Of a stretch of DNA of 64,000 bases, positions 16,663 through 26,585 are shown one piece after another. Origin of the DNA: Geothrix paludis (lineage in GTDB: Bacteria; Acidobacteriota; Holophagae; Holophagales; Holophagaceae). The notes beneath the pieces are model-generated. The model was not told where the DNA came from, did no database searches, and worked only from the letters and a program-made list of their open reading frames with translations. Made by a program: the position numbers and the translations under genes. The stretch is taken from contig NZ_JAKZLC010000002.1 of the NCBI RefSeq assembly GCF_022808815.1, forward strand, positions 1-64,000, given 5' to 3'. Position 1 is the stretch's first letter. Every line of letters starts with the position of its first letter.

Positions 16663-19600
16663 ATGCGCCTTACCAAGCTGCTCTCCCCGTTCCTTCTGCT
16701 GGCCTTCCTCCCCCTCGCGGCGCAGGTGGAGCGCAACCTCAGGACCGTCACGGACCTGAGCGACGCCTACCAGCAGGTCCCCTCCAAGTCCGAGGTCGCG
16801 GCCATCTACGACTTCACGCCTGTGTCCCGGGCTGTGTTCGAGCCTTACAAGTACCTCACCTACCAGGCGCGGACCGCCTGGATTGGCACCGCCCCCAGCG
16901 GCCAGATCCCTTCGGGCACCGATACCAAGATCCAAGCGGTCTTCAATCCCTTCACGGCCGGAGTGGCCGTCGCTGGCAACGGGAACAACCCGGGCAAGTC
17001 CTATGCGGCCGGCATCGTGTTCGGGCTTCGGATCCCCACGGTCGGCGGCCCTCAGGTGCGGATGTACTGGTGGCCCCAGAGCAACAGCAAATCTCCGGTC
17101 AGCGCGATCAAGGATCCCTCGACCTCATCGGACATCGTCGGCATCCCCCTCTACGCCGATACCGCCGGCAATGTCATACCCATCATCACCCCGGGAATGT
17201 CGCCAGCCCAGGTCATCGCCCTGACCACGCATGTCCGGTTCACGATTACCGGCAGCCACGGAGCCCGCACCGTCGACCTGCCCTGCCCCTGGAAGATCTG
17301 GGACAGTCCGACGGCTGCGGACTTCATCGCGAAGGGCCTTTCCTATGATTCCGGATTCGGCGCCCAGACCAATGCCTTCACATCCTCCTCCGGATCGGCT
17401 CCCTACGATCCCTGGTCTCAGAACCTCAACAATGTCAGCACCACCAGCAATTCATTCCTCATCAATGGCTCCCTCCTTGGCCCGAATACGACCTACCCAA
17501 GCAGCGACACTGCCCTGCTCGCCACCAAATGGGTGAGCGGACTCATCAACGCCGACAAGAATAACGATGATTTCCGGATCGGCCAGTTCTACTACACCCC
17601 CGACTTCCTGATCTGGGTCTTCGGCGGCACCCAGGTGCGCTACATCGACCCAACCAACGGCCAGGTGAGTTGGGTAGACGCCGGCAGTTCCTCCCTGAAT
17701 GGCACGAGCTATCCTCCGACCACGTACACCTACGGCTACGCGATCCCGGATGCACTCATCGATAAATTCGCCGGCTGGGCCAACGGCCTCCCCAACATGA
17801 CCCGCTATCAGGCCATCAAGTACGCCTCCATCAACGTGATGCTCGAGAAGATGGGAACACTGCAGTTCGCCTATCGGTTCCTGGACCCCCGGTATCCTGG
17901 CGATTCGAATGATCACGAGGAAACCCAAGGCGCTTCATTCTCAAGCTTCGGGGGTGACACCTCGACGAGCGGCACCAGCCAGGGCATGCGAACCCTCCGC
18001 ATGATGAGCCTCGCCAACCTTCTCAGCCAGACGGAACCCCTCCAGGCCTGGGGCCCCCGTGGCTGGGACTGGGATCTTACCAACTACACTAATTTCACCA
18101 CCTACGACAACAGCTCGCCCGACCCCTTCACGCCCGAGGCCCTGAACTACGCGCTGGCCAACACCTACCGGCAGATCGTGGACAACGTGCCGGGCTACAA
18201 GCGGGATGCCAAGAACTCGGGGTGCGCCAATACCTACGTCGTTCTCTTCCCGGGTCAGGGTTTCAGCGACAGCGTGTCCGCGGTCCTGCAGGGAGATGCC
18301 GCCCACGTTCCCGGAAACGGCAACAACGCCGCGGGTGGCAACGCCAACGGCGCCTACGGGACCGGAAACAACACTGCCAGCCTGTCTCCCACGGACTCCA
18401 GCTTCTCTTCTGCGATCCTTTCCTCCGTCGCCGCCTTCGGTACCGGGACAGGCATCCCGAACTGGAAGGCGCCGTGGACCTTGAGCATCAACGGCAACAC
18501 CCGCCGCATCCAGACCATTGTTATCAGCGTGGGTGTCCCAGGGGCCTACCGGTTCAAGAACACCAACCCCGGTTCCCGTTCGCCGCACGAGCAGCTTTTC
18601 CGCATCGCCCAGTGGGGCGACCCGGGCCGTCCCGCCTGGCAGCCCTCCAACGGATCCTCCAAACAGCCGGACCTTCCCATCCAGCTCACGGGTCATGTCT
18701 CCGGGAACGCCACCCAGTACACCAAGGTCTACTACTTCACGGGATCCGATCCCAAGAATCTCGAAGATGCTTTCAACCAGGTAGCCCAGTACATCGTGTC
18801 CGCAGGCGCGGCCCTGTCCGCTCCCGCCACCCCGGCCACCGGCGTCCGTGCCGCCAATGCGGCCTATTTCGGAATCTTTAAGACTTCCCTGGGCTCCGGC
18901 GCCACCATCAACAAAACGCCCCTCTGGTCCGGCAACCTCTACGGAATGGGTGTCCTCCAGAGCACCCAGCTGATCGATTCCACCAACAGCGGACTCGGCA
19001 CCCACGATGTGCTGAGCTTCTATGGCTACGATTTCCAGGGCCACAACGGAACGGACCCGGCGGACATCGCCACCGGCGTACCCAACTTCAATAATGCCCA
19101 CCTTTGGGATACCTACGACCTCTTCGGTTCCTACCTCGCCGCGGACCTCACGAACAATTCGGCCCCGACACCCCACACCTCCGGTCTCCTTTACGGAAGT
19201 GGAACCATGTTGTGGCGTTCCCGGGCCATGTTCACCATGGTGGCAGGCAAGAAAGTCCGTTGGCCCAACGTCAAGAATCCGGGTGACCCAAAAATCACCC
19301 CCACTTCCGACGATCCCGACAACGTCATTCCGGCCCTCGTGAAGGCAGTCAAGGATGTGAACACCCTCGATGGGACCCTCCTGGGCACGAACATCACGGC
19401 GGACCAGGCCCTGAACTTCATCGCCTGGGTCCGGGGTGTGCAAAATGCGGCCAACCTCCAGGACCCGAACAACCTCACCAGCAACCGCCTGGACATCATG
19501 GGCGACATCGTGAACTCCGCCCCCTTGGCCATCGAGCTGACGATCAGCGATGTCGACGCCACAGGCATGGTCGGCCCCGACCCACTCGTTCCAACCAGCG

Positions 19601-21648
19601 TGAAGGCGGTTCCTTCGGACATCACTGTTCCCGGGAATCCGTTCACCGGCAATCAGGCCACCACGGGGAACGCCTACTTTGACCCTCACGCCCGCCTGAT
19701 CCTCGTCGGCACCAATGTGGGCCAGTTGGAGTGCTTCATGGAGTGGTCCGCCAGCTACTACTCCGGTGCGAACGATGCCGGAAAAAACCCGATCAATTAT
19801 GTGGATGCCAAGGCCATGGAATTGTGGTCCTTCATCCCCGCCGATTTCTGGCAGGCCCTCTATCGCCTCTACGCGACCCGCAATACCCCCAGCAAGGATC
19901 CCCTCGCGTATCCCTACCTGAACCACAGCTACATGGTGGATGGGGATCCCGCCCTCTATCACGTGGATCTCCCCCCCTCCTCCGCCTCAGGCAACGCTCT
20001 CCCAGACGGACGTGTGTCTTCCGGGGAAAAGGCCGTCGTGATCTTCGGGAATCGGAAGGGGGCGCGAAGCTACTACGGGCTCCAGTTCTCCGATCCCGCG
20101 GACGGAACCATCAAGCCGGCTAATTTCAAGATCGCCTGGGTCATCAATCCACAGGACCCGATGGGCACCACCCAGCCCTTGCCTCAGACCGCGCCGTCCA
20201 CGGATGATGCCGCCCTCATCTCGGCCATGGGCATGAGCACTTCCGTTCCCGCCATCGCCAGCGTCAATTACCCAGGGCACGTCGACACGCCAGTCTCCAC
20301 CCCGCCAACCACACGGGACGTCCTCTTCCTCGGCGGAGGGTATAGCAATCCAGAGATGGATGCGCGGTACAGCTACGACCAGGGAAGTACCGTTCACATG
20401 GGTCGCCTGGTTCTTGGCCTCGACCCCATGACCGGAGCGATCCTCCGGAGCTGGGACCTTCGCGGCATCGCCGGGGCCGTCGCCGAAGGCGTCACCCCGC
20501 TGAAGATCTTCTCTGGCCTCCAGAGCCAGCGACTCTACTTCGCCGACACGCTTGGTGGCATCTGGTGCATCGACAACGATAAAAAGCCCACCGACTTCAG
20601 CCTGGCGGACGGCTACCGGATCGATGCCTCTTATATGAATGATTGGAACGCGGTGAGGCCGGTCTATAAAGCCACCGCAAACAAGGACAGCAATGGCAAG
20701 TCGGTGTACATGCGCTTCACGACCCGACCAGATGTCTTCAACCTCCAGGGCGGCTTCCCCTCGCCCTCGACGGATTCCACCAATCCCAATCCGAATCCGT
20801 TGACCGTGATCCTGGCCATCGGAGCCGGCGACCGGAACAACCCCACGGACCGGGATGAGACCTACAACGTCGGAGGCACCTATACCAATGGCAGTTGGGT
20901 CGGAGGCACAATCACCTCCCAGTACCCCCCGAAGCTGAACCGTTTCATGGTGCTGGCCGACCGGCAGGACAGCAAGCGCATCGGGTACGACAACAACGAT
21001 TCCATTGGAACGGGCACGGGCATCCCCGATTCGGACATGACCGGGATTCCCAATGACGGCACTGGCTGGGCCACCAGCTACAGCGATTCGCGAGTGGTCC
21101 CGGGCAACCCGTCCTATGTGCTGAAGAATGACGACAAGCACAATGGCTACTACATCAACCTGGGCACAGGCTCACTCCCGGCCAACAACTGGAACGGCGG
21201 CCTTTCCTTCGACAAGGTCCTGGTGAGCCCTCTGATCAAGCAGGGACTCCTGTTCTTCTCGGTCTACGACATCGCCAATGCCAGTGGATTCAACTGCTCA
21301 CCGAACTCCTTCACCCGCACGTTCCGCCAGTGCGACATCACCCGCCCGCTGGCCTTGAACCTCCAGACCACGGACCTCACCGTGGTGGGGAATATCCAGG
21401 GCAGCGCCTCCCAGAACACCTCCGGGTGCTCCGGGCTTGCGTTCTACTTCAATTCCCTGTCGAGCCAGTTGGTGGACGCGGGCAACCGCGTGCTTCAGGG
21501 CGGGGCCCTCACCCAGGGCCAGTCCACCCTCGGCAACACCATCAATACCGACACCCAGGCAAGCCAGAACACCCCGAGCATCCAGAGCGTGAAGGACTCC
21601 GACCTGACCAAGGGCATCCGCATCCGCGCTTGGCGCATCGTCCGGTAG
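16663..21648 (+). CDS. PilY1-type pilus tip adhesin
   Basis: A 1661-residue secreted protein with a signal peptide (LLSPFLLLAFLPLAAQ). The N-terminal half is Asn/Ser/Thr/Gly-rich with degenerate von Willebrand A-like strands (NTYVVLFPGQGFSDSV). The C-terminal third looks like the PilY1 beta-propeller, with LVLGLDPMTGAILRSWDL and LYFADTLGGIWCIDND. Asp-rich loops there are candidate calcium sites. It is longer than the 1100-1300 residues common in Proteobacteria. As the last gene of the minor-pilin operon it is probably the tip adhesin or a retraction regulator. A strong terminator follows at 21669. Confidence 0.88.
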   Translation: MRLTKLLSPFLLLAFLPLAAQVERNLRTVTDLSDAYQQVPSKSEVAAIYDFTPVSRAVFEPYKYLTYQARTAWIGTAPSGQIPSGTDTKIQAVFNPFTAGVAVAGNGNNPGKSYAAGIVFGLRIPTVGGPQVRMYWWPQSNSKSPVSAIKDPSTSSDIVGIPLYADTAGNVIPIITPGMSPAQVIALTTHVRFTITGSHGARTVDLPCPWKIWDSPTAADFIAKGLSYDSGFGAQTNAFTSSSGSAPYDPWSQNLNNVSTTSNSFLINGSLLGPNTTYPSSDTALLATKWVSGLINADKNNDDFRIGQFYYTPDFLIWVFGGTQVRYIDPTNGQVSWVDAGSSSLNGTSYPPTTYTYGYAIPDALIDKFAGWANGLPNMTRYQAIKYASINVMLEKMGTLQFAYRFLDPRYPGDSNDHEETQGASFSSFGGDTSTSGTSQGMRTLRMMSLANLLSQTEPLQAWGPRGWDWDLTNYTNFTTYDNSSPDPFTPEALNYALANTYRQIVDNVPGYKRDAKNSGCANTYVVLFPGQGFSDSVSAVLQGDAAHVPGNGNNAAGGNANGAYGTGNNTASLSPTDSSFSSAILSSVAAFGTGTGIPNWKAPWTLSINGNTRRIQTIVISVGVPGAYRFKNTNPGSRSPHEQLFRIAQWGDPGRPAWQPSNGSSKQPDLPIQLTGHVSGNATQYTKVYYFTGSDPKNLEDAFNQVAQYIVSAGAALSAPATPATGVRAANAAYFGIFKTSLGSGATINKTPLWSGNLYGMGVLQSTQLIDSTNSGLGTHDVLSFYGYDFQGHNGTDPADIATGVPNFNNAHLWDTYDLFGSYLAADLTNNSAPTPHTSGLLYGSGTMLWRSRAMFTMVAGKKVRWPNVKNPGDPKITPTSDDPDNVIPALVKAVKDVNTLDGTLLGTNITADQALNFIAWVRGVQNAANLQDPNNLTSNRLDIMGDIVNSAPLAIELTISDVDATGMVGPDPLVPTSVKAVPSDITVPGNPFTGNQATTGNAYFDPHARLILVGTNVGQLECFMEWSASYYSGANDAGKNPINYVDAKAMELWSFIPADFWQALYRLYATRNTPSKDPLAYPYLNHSYMVDGDPALYHVDLPPSSASGNALPDGRVSSGEKAVVIFGNRKGARSYYGLQFSDPADGTIKPANFKIAWVINPQDPMGTTQPLPQTAPSTDDAALISAMGMSTSVPAIASVNYPGHVDTPVSTPPTTRDVLFLGGGYSNPEMDARYSYDQGSTVHMGRLVLGLDPMTGAILRSWDLRGIAGAVAEGVTPLKIFSGLQSQRLYFADTLGGIWCIDNDKKPTDFSLADGYRIDASYMNDWNAVRPVYKATANKDSNGKSVYMRFTTRPDVFNLQGGFPSPSTDSTNPNPNPLTVILAIGAGDRNNPTDRDETYNVGGTYTNGSWVGGTITSQYPPKLNRFMVLADRQDSKRIGYDNNDSIGTGTGIPDSDMTGIPNDGTGWATSYSDSRVVPGNPSYVLKNDDKHNGYYINLGTGSLPANNWNGGLSFDKVLVSPLIKQGLLFFSVYDIANASGFNCSPNSFTRTFRQCDITRPLALNLQTTDLTVVGNIQGSASQNTSGCSGLAFYFNSLSSQLVDAGNRVLQGGALTQGQSTLGNTINTDTQASQNTPSIQSVKDSDLTKGIRIRAWRIVR

Positions 21649-21668
21649 CCCACTCGGTTTCCGCAACC

Positions 21669-21695
21669 AGGGGCCCCTTCGGGGGCCCCTTTTTT
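21669..21695 (+). terminator. Rho-independent terminator after the pilin operon
   Basis: A perfect 9-base stem (AGGGGCCCC / GGGGCCCCT) with a TTCG tetraloop is followed by a run of six T. It lies 20 bases after the PilY1 stop and overlaps the tail of the convergent priA gene. Confidence 0.93.
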
Positions 21696-23964
21696 ATCCG
21701 AACTGGATGGGATCCCGGTCCAGGCTGATGGGCCCTGAAGGGTCCAAGGGATGGCGCGCAAGGACTTCGCCCAGGGCGCCGCGGGTGCCCTTGAGGAGCA
21801 GGTGCATGCGCCAGCGATCGCGCACGCGGGGCACGGGGGCCTCCAGGGGGCCGAGCACGCGCAGGCCCGGAACGCTCAGGTGCTGCCGGAAGGTTTCCAG
21901 GGCCTCGCGGGCTTCCTTCGGGGTGTCCGCCTCGGCGCGGTAGAGGGAGAGGGCCGTGAAGGGCGGGTAGCCCAGACCCTCGCGGAAGGGCAGCTCCGAG
22001 GCGGCGAAGCCCTCGAAATCCTGGGCCAGGGCGAAGGTGATGGCTGGGTGCTCCGGCGAGTAGGTCTGGAGGATCACGCGGCCCGGCAGCTCGGCCCGGC
22101 CTGCACGGCCCGCCACCTGGGTGAGCAGCTGGAAGGTGCGCTCCGAGGCCCGGAAGTCCGCCACCTTCAGGCCCTGGTCCGCGTTGAGCACACCCACCAG
22201 GGTGAGCTTGGGGAAGGTGTGGCCCTTGGCCAGCATCTGGGTGCCCACCAGGATGTCCACCTCGCCGGTCTCGGCGGCCAGCAGGCCCGCCTCAAAAGAG
22301 CCCCGACGGCGCGTGGTGTCCCGGTCCAGGCGCAGGATGCGGGCGGCGGGGAAGAGCTGCTTCAGGTGCTCCTCCACCTGTTCCGTGCCCTCGCCCACGC
22401 CCCGCAGGTGGTCGGCTCCGCAGTCCGGGCAGGCCTCCGGCGGCACGGTTTCGTGGCCGCAGAGGTGGCAACGGAGGCGGAAGTCCCCCCGGTGGTAGGT
22501 GAGGGAGATCGCGCAGTGGGGGCAGCCGAGCGTCCGGCCGCAGGCCCGGCACATCCAGAAGTTCTCGTAGCCCCGGCGGTTCAGCAGGAGCAGGGCCTGC
22601 TCGCCCCGTGCCAGGACGTCCATGAGGGCCCGCATCAGCAGCGGCGTCAGGATCACCTTGCGCCGCATCTCCCGGTAGGCGTCCCTCAGGTCCACGACTT
22701 CCACGGCCGGAAGGGTGATGCCCGCCGGCCGCTGCTTCAGCTGGATCAACCGGTAGCGCCCACTCTGGGCGGCCTGCCAGCTCTCCAGGCTGGGGGTGGC
22801 GCTGCCCAGCACGATGGGGCAGCCCTCGAGCTGGGCGCGCTTGATGGCCAAGTCCCGGGCGTGGATGCGGGGGTGCTCCTCGGACTTGTACGAGCCCTCG
22901 TGCTCCTCGTCCACGACGATGAGCCCGATGTCCCGCAGGGGGGCCATCACCGCGTTCCGCACCCCCACGAAGAGATCCGCCCCGTTGAAGAGCAGGCGCA
23001 CCACGTCGCCGTGCTTCTCGCCGGCGTTGAGGCCCGCGTGGCCCACGGCGATGCGGCCGGGGAAGCGGGCCTCCAGGCGGTCCAGCAGCCGAGCCGTGAG
23101 GCCGATCTCCGGCACCAGCCAGAGCACGCGCCGCCCTGCGGCCAGCACCCGCTCCGCCAGGGCAAGGTAGACCTCGGTCTTGCCGGAGCCTGTGACGCCC
23201 TGTAGCAGGTGGACGCCGAAGGTCCCGGGCGCCACGGCCTCCAGGGCCACCCCCTGCTCGTCATTGAGGATCACCGTGCGATCCGCGCCGGCCTCCCGGC
23301 GCTGGGCCAGGAGGTCCACCCGCTTCATGCGCGCCACGAGGCCTCGCTTCTCCAGGGTGCCCAGCACGGAGGCGCCCACACCGGCGGCTTCCAGCAGCTC
23401 CGGCTCCATGAGGGCGCCACCGGCCTCCTCCAGGGCCAGCAGGATCTTCGCCTGGGCGGGCGTCACCCGGGGCGGGTGGGGCGCGCCGGTGAGGCGCACC
23501 TCCGTGAAGCCAGCCCCCCGCAACACGGGCCGGTGCAGCAGCGTGGGCAGGATGGACGGATCCCGGTGCCAGGCTTCGCCCAGATCCGCCAGCACGTCCC
23601 AGGCGCCTCGATCGCGATGGAAGGACAGCCGCTGGCCATCCTCGTCCGCCTCCCAGTGGGGCAACAGGGCCTGGGGCAGGCTCAGAGGCAGCAGGTGGGC
23701 CTCCAGGCACCCGTAGTAGCGGGCGGCGAAGGCCTGCAGCTCCCGCAGCTTCGGCGGCAGCAGGGGGAAGGGATCGATGACAGCCTCCACCGGGCGCAGC
23801 TTCGCCGCAGGCGGCGCCGGATCCGGCCCCATGGCCAGGCCCACCGCCAAGCTGTTCCGCACCCTCACCCGCACCCGCACGCCTACGGGAAGACCCTCAG
23901 GCGCCAGGTAGGTGAGTGGCGGCAGGGGACGGTTGAGCTGGACGCGGGTGGGGACGAGGCTCAT
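21694..23964 (-). CDS. priA: Primosomal replication restart helicase PriA
   Basis: A 756-residue 3'-to-5' superfamily 2 helicase that reloads the replisome at stalled forks. The 3'-DNA-binding domain is N-terminal. Walker A is GVTGSGKTEVYLAL, the DEEH box is VVDEEHEGSYK, and the cysteine-rich zinc region runs from CRACGRTLGCPHC to CPDCGADHLRGVGEGTEQ. The frame is open far upstream. The ATG at 23964 starts at the family N-terminus and overlaps the preceding stop by ATGA, so I chose it. A short Arg/Val-rich tract VRVRVRVRN lies near residue 30. Confidence 0.95.
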   Translation of the reverse strand: MSLVPTRVQLNRPLPPLTYLAPEGLPVGVRVRVRVRNSLAVGLAMGPDPAPPAAKLRPVEAVIDPFPLLPPKLRELQAFAARYYGCLEAHLLPLSLPQALLPHWEADEDGQRLSFHRDRGAWDVLADLGEAWHRDPSILPTLLHRPVLRGAGFTEVRLTGAPHPPRVTPAQAKILLALEEAGGALMEPELLEAAGVGASVLGTLEKRGLVARMKRVDLLAQRREAGADRTVILNDEQGVALEAVAPGTFGVHLLQGVTGSGKTEVYLALAERVLAAGRRVLWLVPEIGLTARLLDRLEARFPGRIAVGHAGLNAGEKHGDVVRLLFNGADLFVGVRNAVMAPLRDIGLIVVDEEHEGSYKSEEHPRIHARDLAIKRAQLEGCPIVLGSATPSLESWQAAQSGRYRLIQLKQRPAGITLPAVEVVDLRDAYREMRRKVILTPLLMRALMDVLARGEQALLLLNRRGYENFWMCRACGRTLGCPHCAISLTYHRGDFRLRCHLCGHETVPPEACPDCGADHLRGVGEGTEQVEEHLKQLFPAARILRLDRDTTRRRGSFEAGLLAAETGEVDILVGTQMLAKGHTFPKLTLVGVLNADQGLKVADFRASERTFQLLTQVAGRAGRAELPGRVILQTYSPEHPAITFALAQDFEGFAASELPFREGLGYPPFTALSLYRAEADTPKEAREALETFRQHLSVPGLRVLGPLEAPVPRVRDRWRMHLLLKGTRGALGEVLARHPLDPSGPISLDRDPIQFG

Positions 23965-25187
23965 CGGCCCTTCACGGCAAGAGCGCCCCAGCGGGCCGCG
24001 AGGTCGGGGCGGTTCAGCCGCGTGGCAAGGTCCCGGGCCTTTCCTGGAAGGCCGGGCCAGCCCACCACCTCGGCTGCTTCGTTCAGCACCTGATCGGCGG
24101 CGCCGATGTCTCCCTGGGAAACCTGTGCCTCCAGCAAGGGGCCAAGGCTCCAGTCCCAGGAGATGGCGTTGTTCCCCAAGTGCATCTGCCCATCCAGGAC
24201 GGCGTCGCGGAGGCCACTCCAACGGGGTTCCAGCACCTCCCGGATCGTCGTCCAGTCGCTTCGGGATTTCGCGTCCTTCAGATACGCCTCGAAGATGCCC
24301 GCGGGTGGCCATGATCCCGGCGCAGTTCCAGGCAAGGCCGGAATGGTCGCGAGCAGGGGCTGGAGAGGCCACCCGCCGCACTTCTGGGAGGCGGCGATCC
24401 AGACCTGCCAGGTCGCGAAGCTCTCCGGCGACCGGCGAAGCATCTCCTCCAGGTCCGCCTTGTGGCGCGCCAGCACAGCGATCGTGGTTGGGGAGAACTC
24501 CGCCGCGGATCTCCGGATCCGAGGTCCGAGCATGTACCCCAGGGACCCATCGGGAGAGCCGCTGGCCTCCCGGAGGATGGTGTCCAGTTGCTGGGCCGCC
24601 GAGGCCCAGATCTTCAGGTCCGCCTCGGGATCGAGCAGCTTCACGGGCGCCGGTTCGGCGGGCGCCGGGTTGGATCCGGGGAGATTCAGGGCCTTCTGCG
24701 TCCGCCGGGTCGCCACGGCGAGGTATTCCTGGACCAGGGCCGCCCGAGCATCCAGGCGGTCCGGGTTCTGCCGGAGGAAGGCCTCCAGCTCCTGCGCCCG
24801 GGAAGAGGTCCCAGCCTGCTCCACGGCCCGGCTCAGAGCCCCCGGCATGGGAGTCTCGGCCCCCTCGGCCTTCACGCGGCCCTTCGCGTCCACCAGGGCC
24901 CAGTGGGCTCCCTTCGCCCAGCCGAAGCGCTCCCGGAGGACCGGGGCCAGGGCGTCGGCCTTCTTTCCCCCCGCCACCACCTTCAGCGGCAGGTTGAGCA
25001 GGATCATGGGTTCCTCGTCCAGGGCCGACCGCATGGTGGCGCCCCAGGCGGCCCCATCGTCCTCCAGCACGACCCAGGTGCCGAACCGGTTCCGCTTCAG
25101 TTCCCGGTCGAAGGCGCCCGCGGGAGATGCGGGCGGACGCTGGGCCAGCAGCAGGGCGGGCAGCAGCAGTATCGTCAGACCGCGCAT
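23961..25187 (-). CDS. Secreted protein of unknown function
   Basis: A 408-residue protein with a signal peptide (LTILLLPALLLAQ). The N-terminal part (GTWVVLEDDGAAWGATMRSALDEEPMILLNLP) has a weak thioredoxin-like feel but no CxxC. The middle, from EAFLRQNPDRLDARAALVQEYLAVATRR onward, is helical and may hold TPR-like repeats. I assign no function. It overlaps priA by four bases, and the divergent tsaD gene begins 35 bases upstream. Confidence 0.75.
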   Translation of the reverse strand: MRGLTILLLPALLLAQRPPASPAGAFDRELKRNRFGTWVVLEDDGAAWGATMRSALDEEPMILLNLPLKVVAGGKKADALAPVLRERFGWAKGAHWALVDAKGRVKAEGAETPMPGALSRAVEQAGTSSRAQELEAFLRQNPDRLDARAALVQEYLAVATRRTQKALNLPGSNPAPAEPAPVKLLDPEADLKIWASAAQQLDTILREASGSPDGSLGYMLGPRIRRSAAEFSPTTIAVLARHKADLEEMLRRSPESFATWQVWIAASQKCGGWPLQPLLATIPALPGTAPGSWPPAGIFEAYLKDAKSRSDWTTIREVLEPRWSGLRDAVLDGQMHLGNNAISWDWSLGPLLEAQVSQGDIGAADQVLNEAAEVVGWPGLPGKARDLATRLNRPDLAARWGALAVKGR

Positions 25188-25222
25188 GGGGTGGGCTCCA
25201 GGTGCCAAGTTACACTATCCGG

Positions 25223-26245
25223 ATGCTGGTCCTCGGCCTGGAATCCTCCTGCGACGACTGCTCCGCCGCGGTGGTGGAGGAGACGGCCGCGGGCCCGGTG
25301 CTGAAATCGCTGGTGCGGGAGAGCCAGGACGCCATCCACGGGCCCTTCGGCGGCGTGGTGCCCGAGCTCGCCGCGCGGGAGCACCTGCTGCAGGTGCGCG
25401 CGGTCATGGCCGGGGCCCTGGCGCAGGCGGGAATCGGACTGAAGAATCTGGACCGCATCGCCGTCACCCGCGGGCCCGGCCTCGTCGGCAGCCTGCTGGC
25501 CACCTTCAGCGCCAGCAAGGCTTTGGCCTGGCGGGAAGGAATCCCATGGGTGGGGGTCCACCACCTCCTGGGGCACCTCAACGCAACCCGCTTTTCTGCG
25601 CCCGGCCTGCCTTTTCCGGCCCTGGTGCTGCTGGTCTCCGGCGGCCACACCCACCTCTACCTGGCGAAGGACTGGACCTCGCTCCAGCTCCTCCAGAAAA
25701 CGCGGGATGACGCGGCAGGCGAGGCCTTCGACAAGGCCGCCCGCATGCTGAACCTGGGCTATCCCGGCGGCCCGGTGGTGGACGCCTGCGCATGCATCGC
25801 GAAAAGGGCCGCGGATCCCTTCACGCCGCCGAAGTTCCGCGACGGCAAGGCCTCCTGGAGTTTCTCGGGCCTCAAGACCGCCGTGAAGCTGCGGGTGGAG
25901 AGGAACCCGCGCCTGGCCGCGGCGGGCGCTGATGATCCCGAGGTCCAGGGCCTCTGCCGCAGCCTTCAGGAGGCCATCAGCACCTGGCTGCTGAAGCCCG
26001 TGCCCGCCCTGGCCAAAGAGCATGGCGCCCGGAGCCTCGTGATCAGCGGCGGCGTGGCCTGCAACTCGAGGCTGCGCGCCGATGCGGAGGCTGTGGCCGC
26101 CCGGACCGGCCTGGCCTTGGCCATCCCTGAACCGCGCCTCTGCACGGACAATGGCGCCATGATCGCCGCCGCCGGCGCCCTGCTGGAGCCAGACGCCGAG
26201 CCCTGGATCCAGAACGCCGACGCCGACCTCAAGCTTGGAGCCTGA
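25223..26245 (+). CDS. tsaD: tRNA N6-adenosine threonylcarbamoyltransferase TsaD
   Basis: A 340-residue member of the TsaD/Kae1/Gcp family, which transfers the threonylcarbamoyl group to A37 of ANN-decoding tRNAs together with TsaB and TsaE. It begins MLVLGLESSCDD. The metal-binding HHLLGH is at residues 113-118 (H114 and H118). SGGVACNSRLR and LCTDNGAMIAAAG are the ASKHA nucleotide-site motifs. The frame is open upstream, but the ATG at 25223 is the family start. Confidence 0.96.
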   Translation: MLVLGLESSCDDCSAAVVEETAAGPVLKSLVRESQDAIHGPFGGVVPELAAREHLLQVRAVMAGALAQAGIGLKNLDRIAVTRGPGLVGSLLATFSASKALAWREGIPWVGVHHLLGHLNATRFSAPGLPFPALVLLVSGGHTHLYLAKDWTSLQLLQKTRDDAAGEAFDKAARMLNLGYPGGPVVDACACIAKRAADPFTPPKFRDGKASWSFSGLKTAVKLRVERNPRLAAAGADDPEVQGLCRSLQEAISTWLLKPVPALAKEHGARSLVISGGVACNSRLRADAEAVAARTGLALAIPEPRLCTDNGAMIAAAGALLEPDAEPWIQNADADLKLGA

Positions 26246-26246
26246 C

Positions 26247-26531
26247 ATGGACGTCACCCGAGAGGATGTGCTGCGCTGCGCCACCCTGGCCCACCTGAGC
26301 CTTCGGGAGGAGGAGATCGAGCCCATGCGGCTGGCCATGGCCCGGATGCTCACCCATGCGGCCAGCCTGGATGACCTTCCGCTGGATGACGTGGAACCGA
26401 TGTTCCAGGCCCTGGCCCACCCCCTGCCCCGCCGCGAGGACGAACCGCGGGACACGTTCACGCAGGCCCAAGCCCTGGCCAACGCGCCAGAGCAGGATCG
26501 GGGGCACTTCGTCGTCCCCAAGGTGCTGTGA
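26247..26531 (+). CDS. gatC: Asp-tRNA(Asn)/Glu-tRNA(Gln) amidotransferase subunit C
   Basis: A 94-residue GatC, the stabilising subunit of the GatCAB amidotransferase that converts mischarged Glu-tRNA(Gln) or Asp-tRNA(Asn). It shows VLRCATLAHLSLREEEIE, then DDLPLDDVEPMF and the C-terminal HFVVPKVL. The ATG at 26247 starts one base after the tsaD stop, with GGAG inside the tsaD end as ribosome site. gatA and gatB do not follow; a hairpin and a convergent gene come next, so they must be elsewhere. Confidence 0.9.
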   Translation: MDVTREDVLRCATLAHLSLREEEIEPMRLAMARMLTHAASLDDLPLDDVEPMFQALAHPLPRREDEPRDTFTQAQALANAPEQDRGHFVVPKVL

Positions 26532-26537
26532 CCAAAA

Positions 26538-26568
26538 GGAAAGCGGCCCCCGCAGGAGCCGCTTCCCG
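26538..26568. terminator. Bidirectional hairpin between gatC and the TonB receptor gene
   Basis: GGAAAGCGGC pairs with GCCGCTTCC (one bulged A) around a short loop in the 54 bases between convergent stop codons. T-runs are weak, so it is a likely but not perfect terminator. Confidence 0.5.
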
Positions 26569-26585
26569 CTGAAACTCTGCCGAGA

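Noticed and set aside
17941-19962. 673-codon open frame antisense to the PilY1 gene
   Set aside because: Its residue composition is the mirror of the PilY1 codons, and the sense frame encodes the operon's expected final gene with a signal peptide and propeller motifs.
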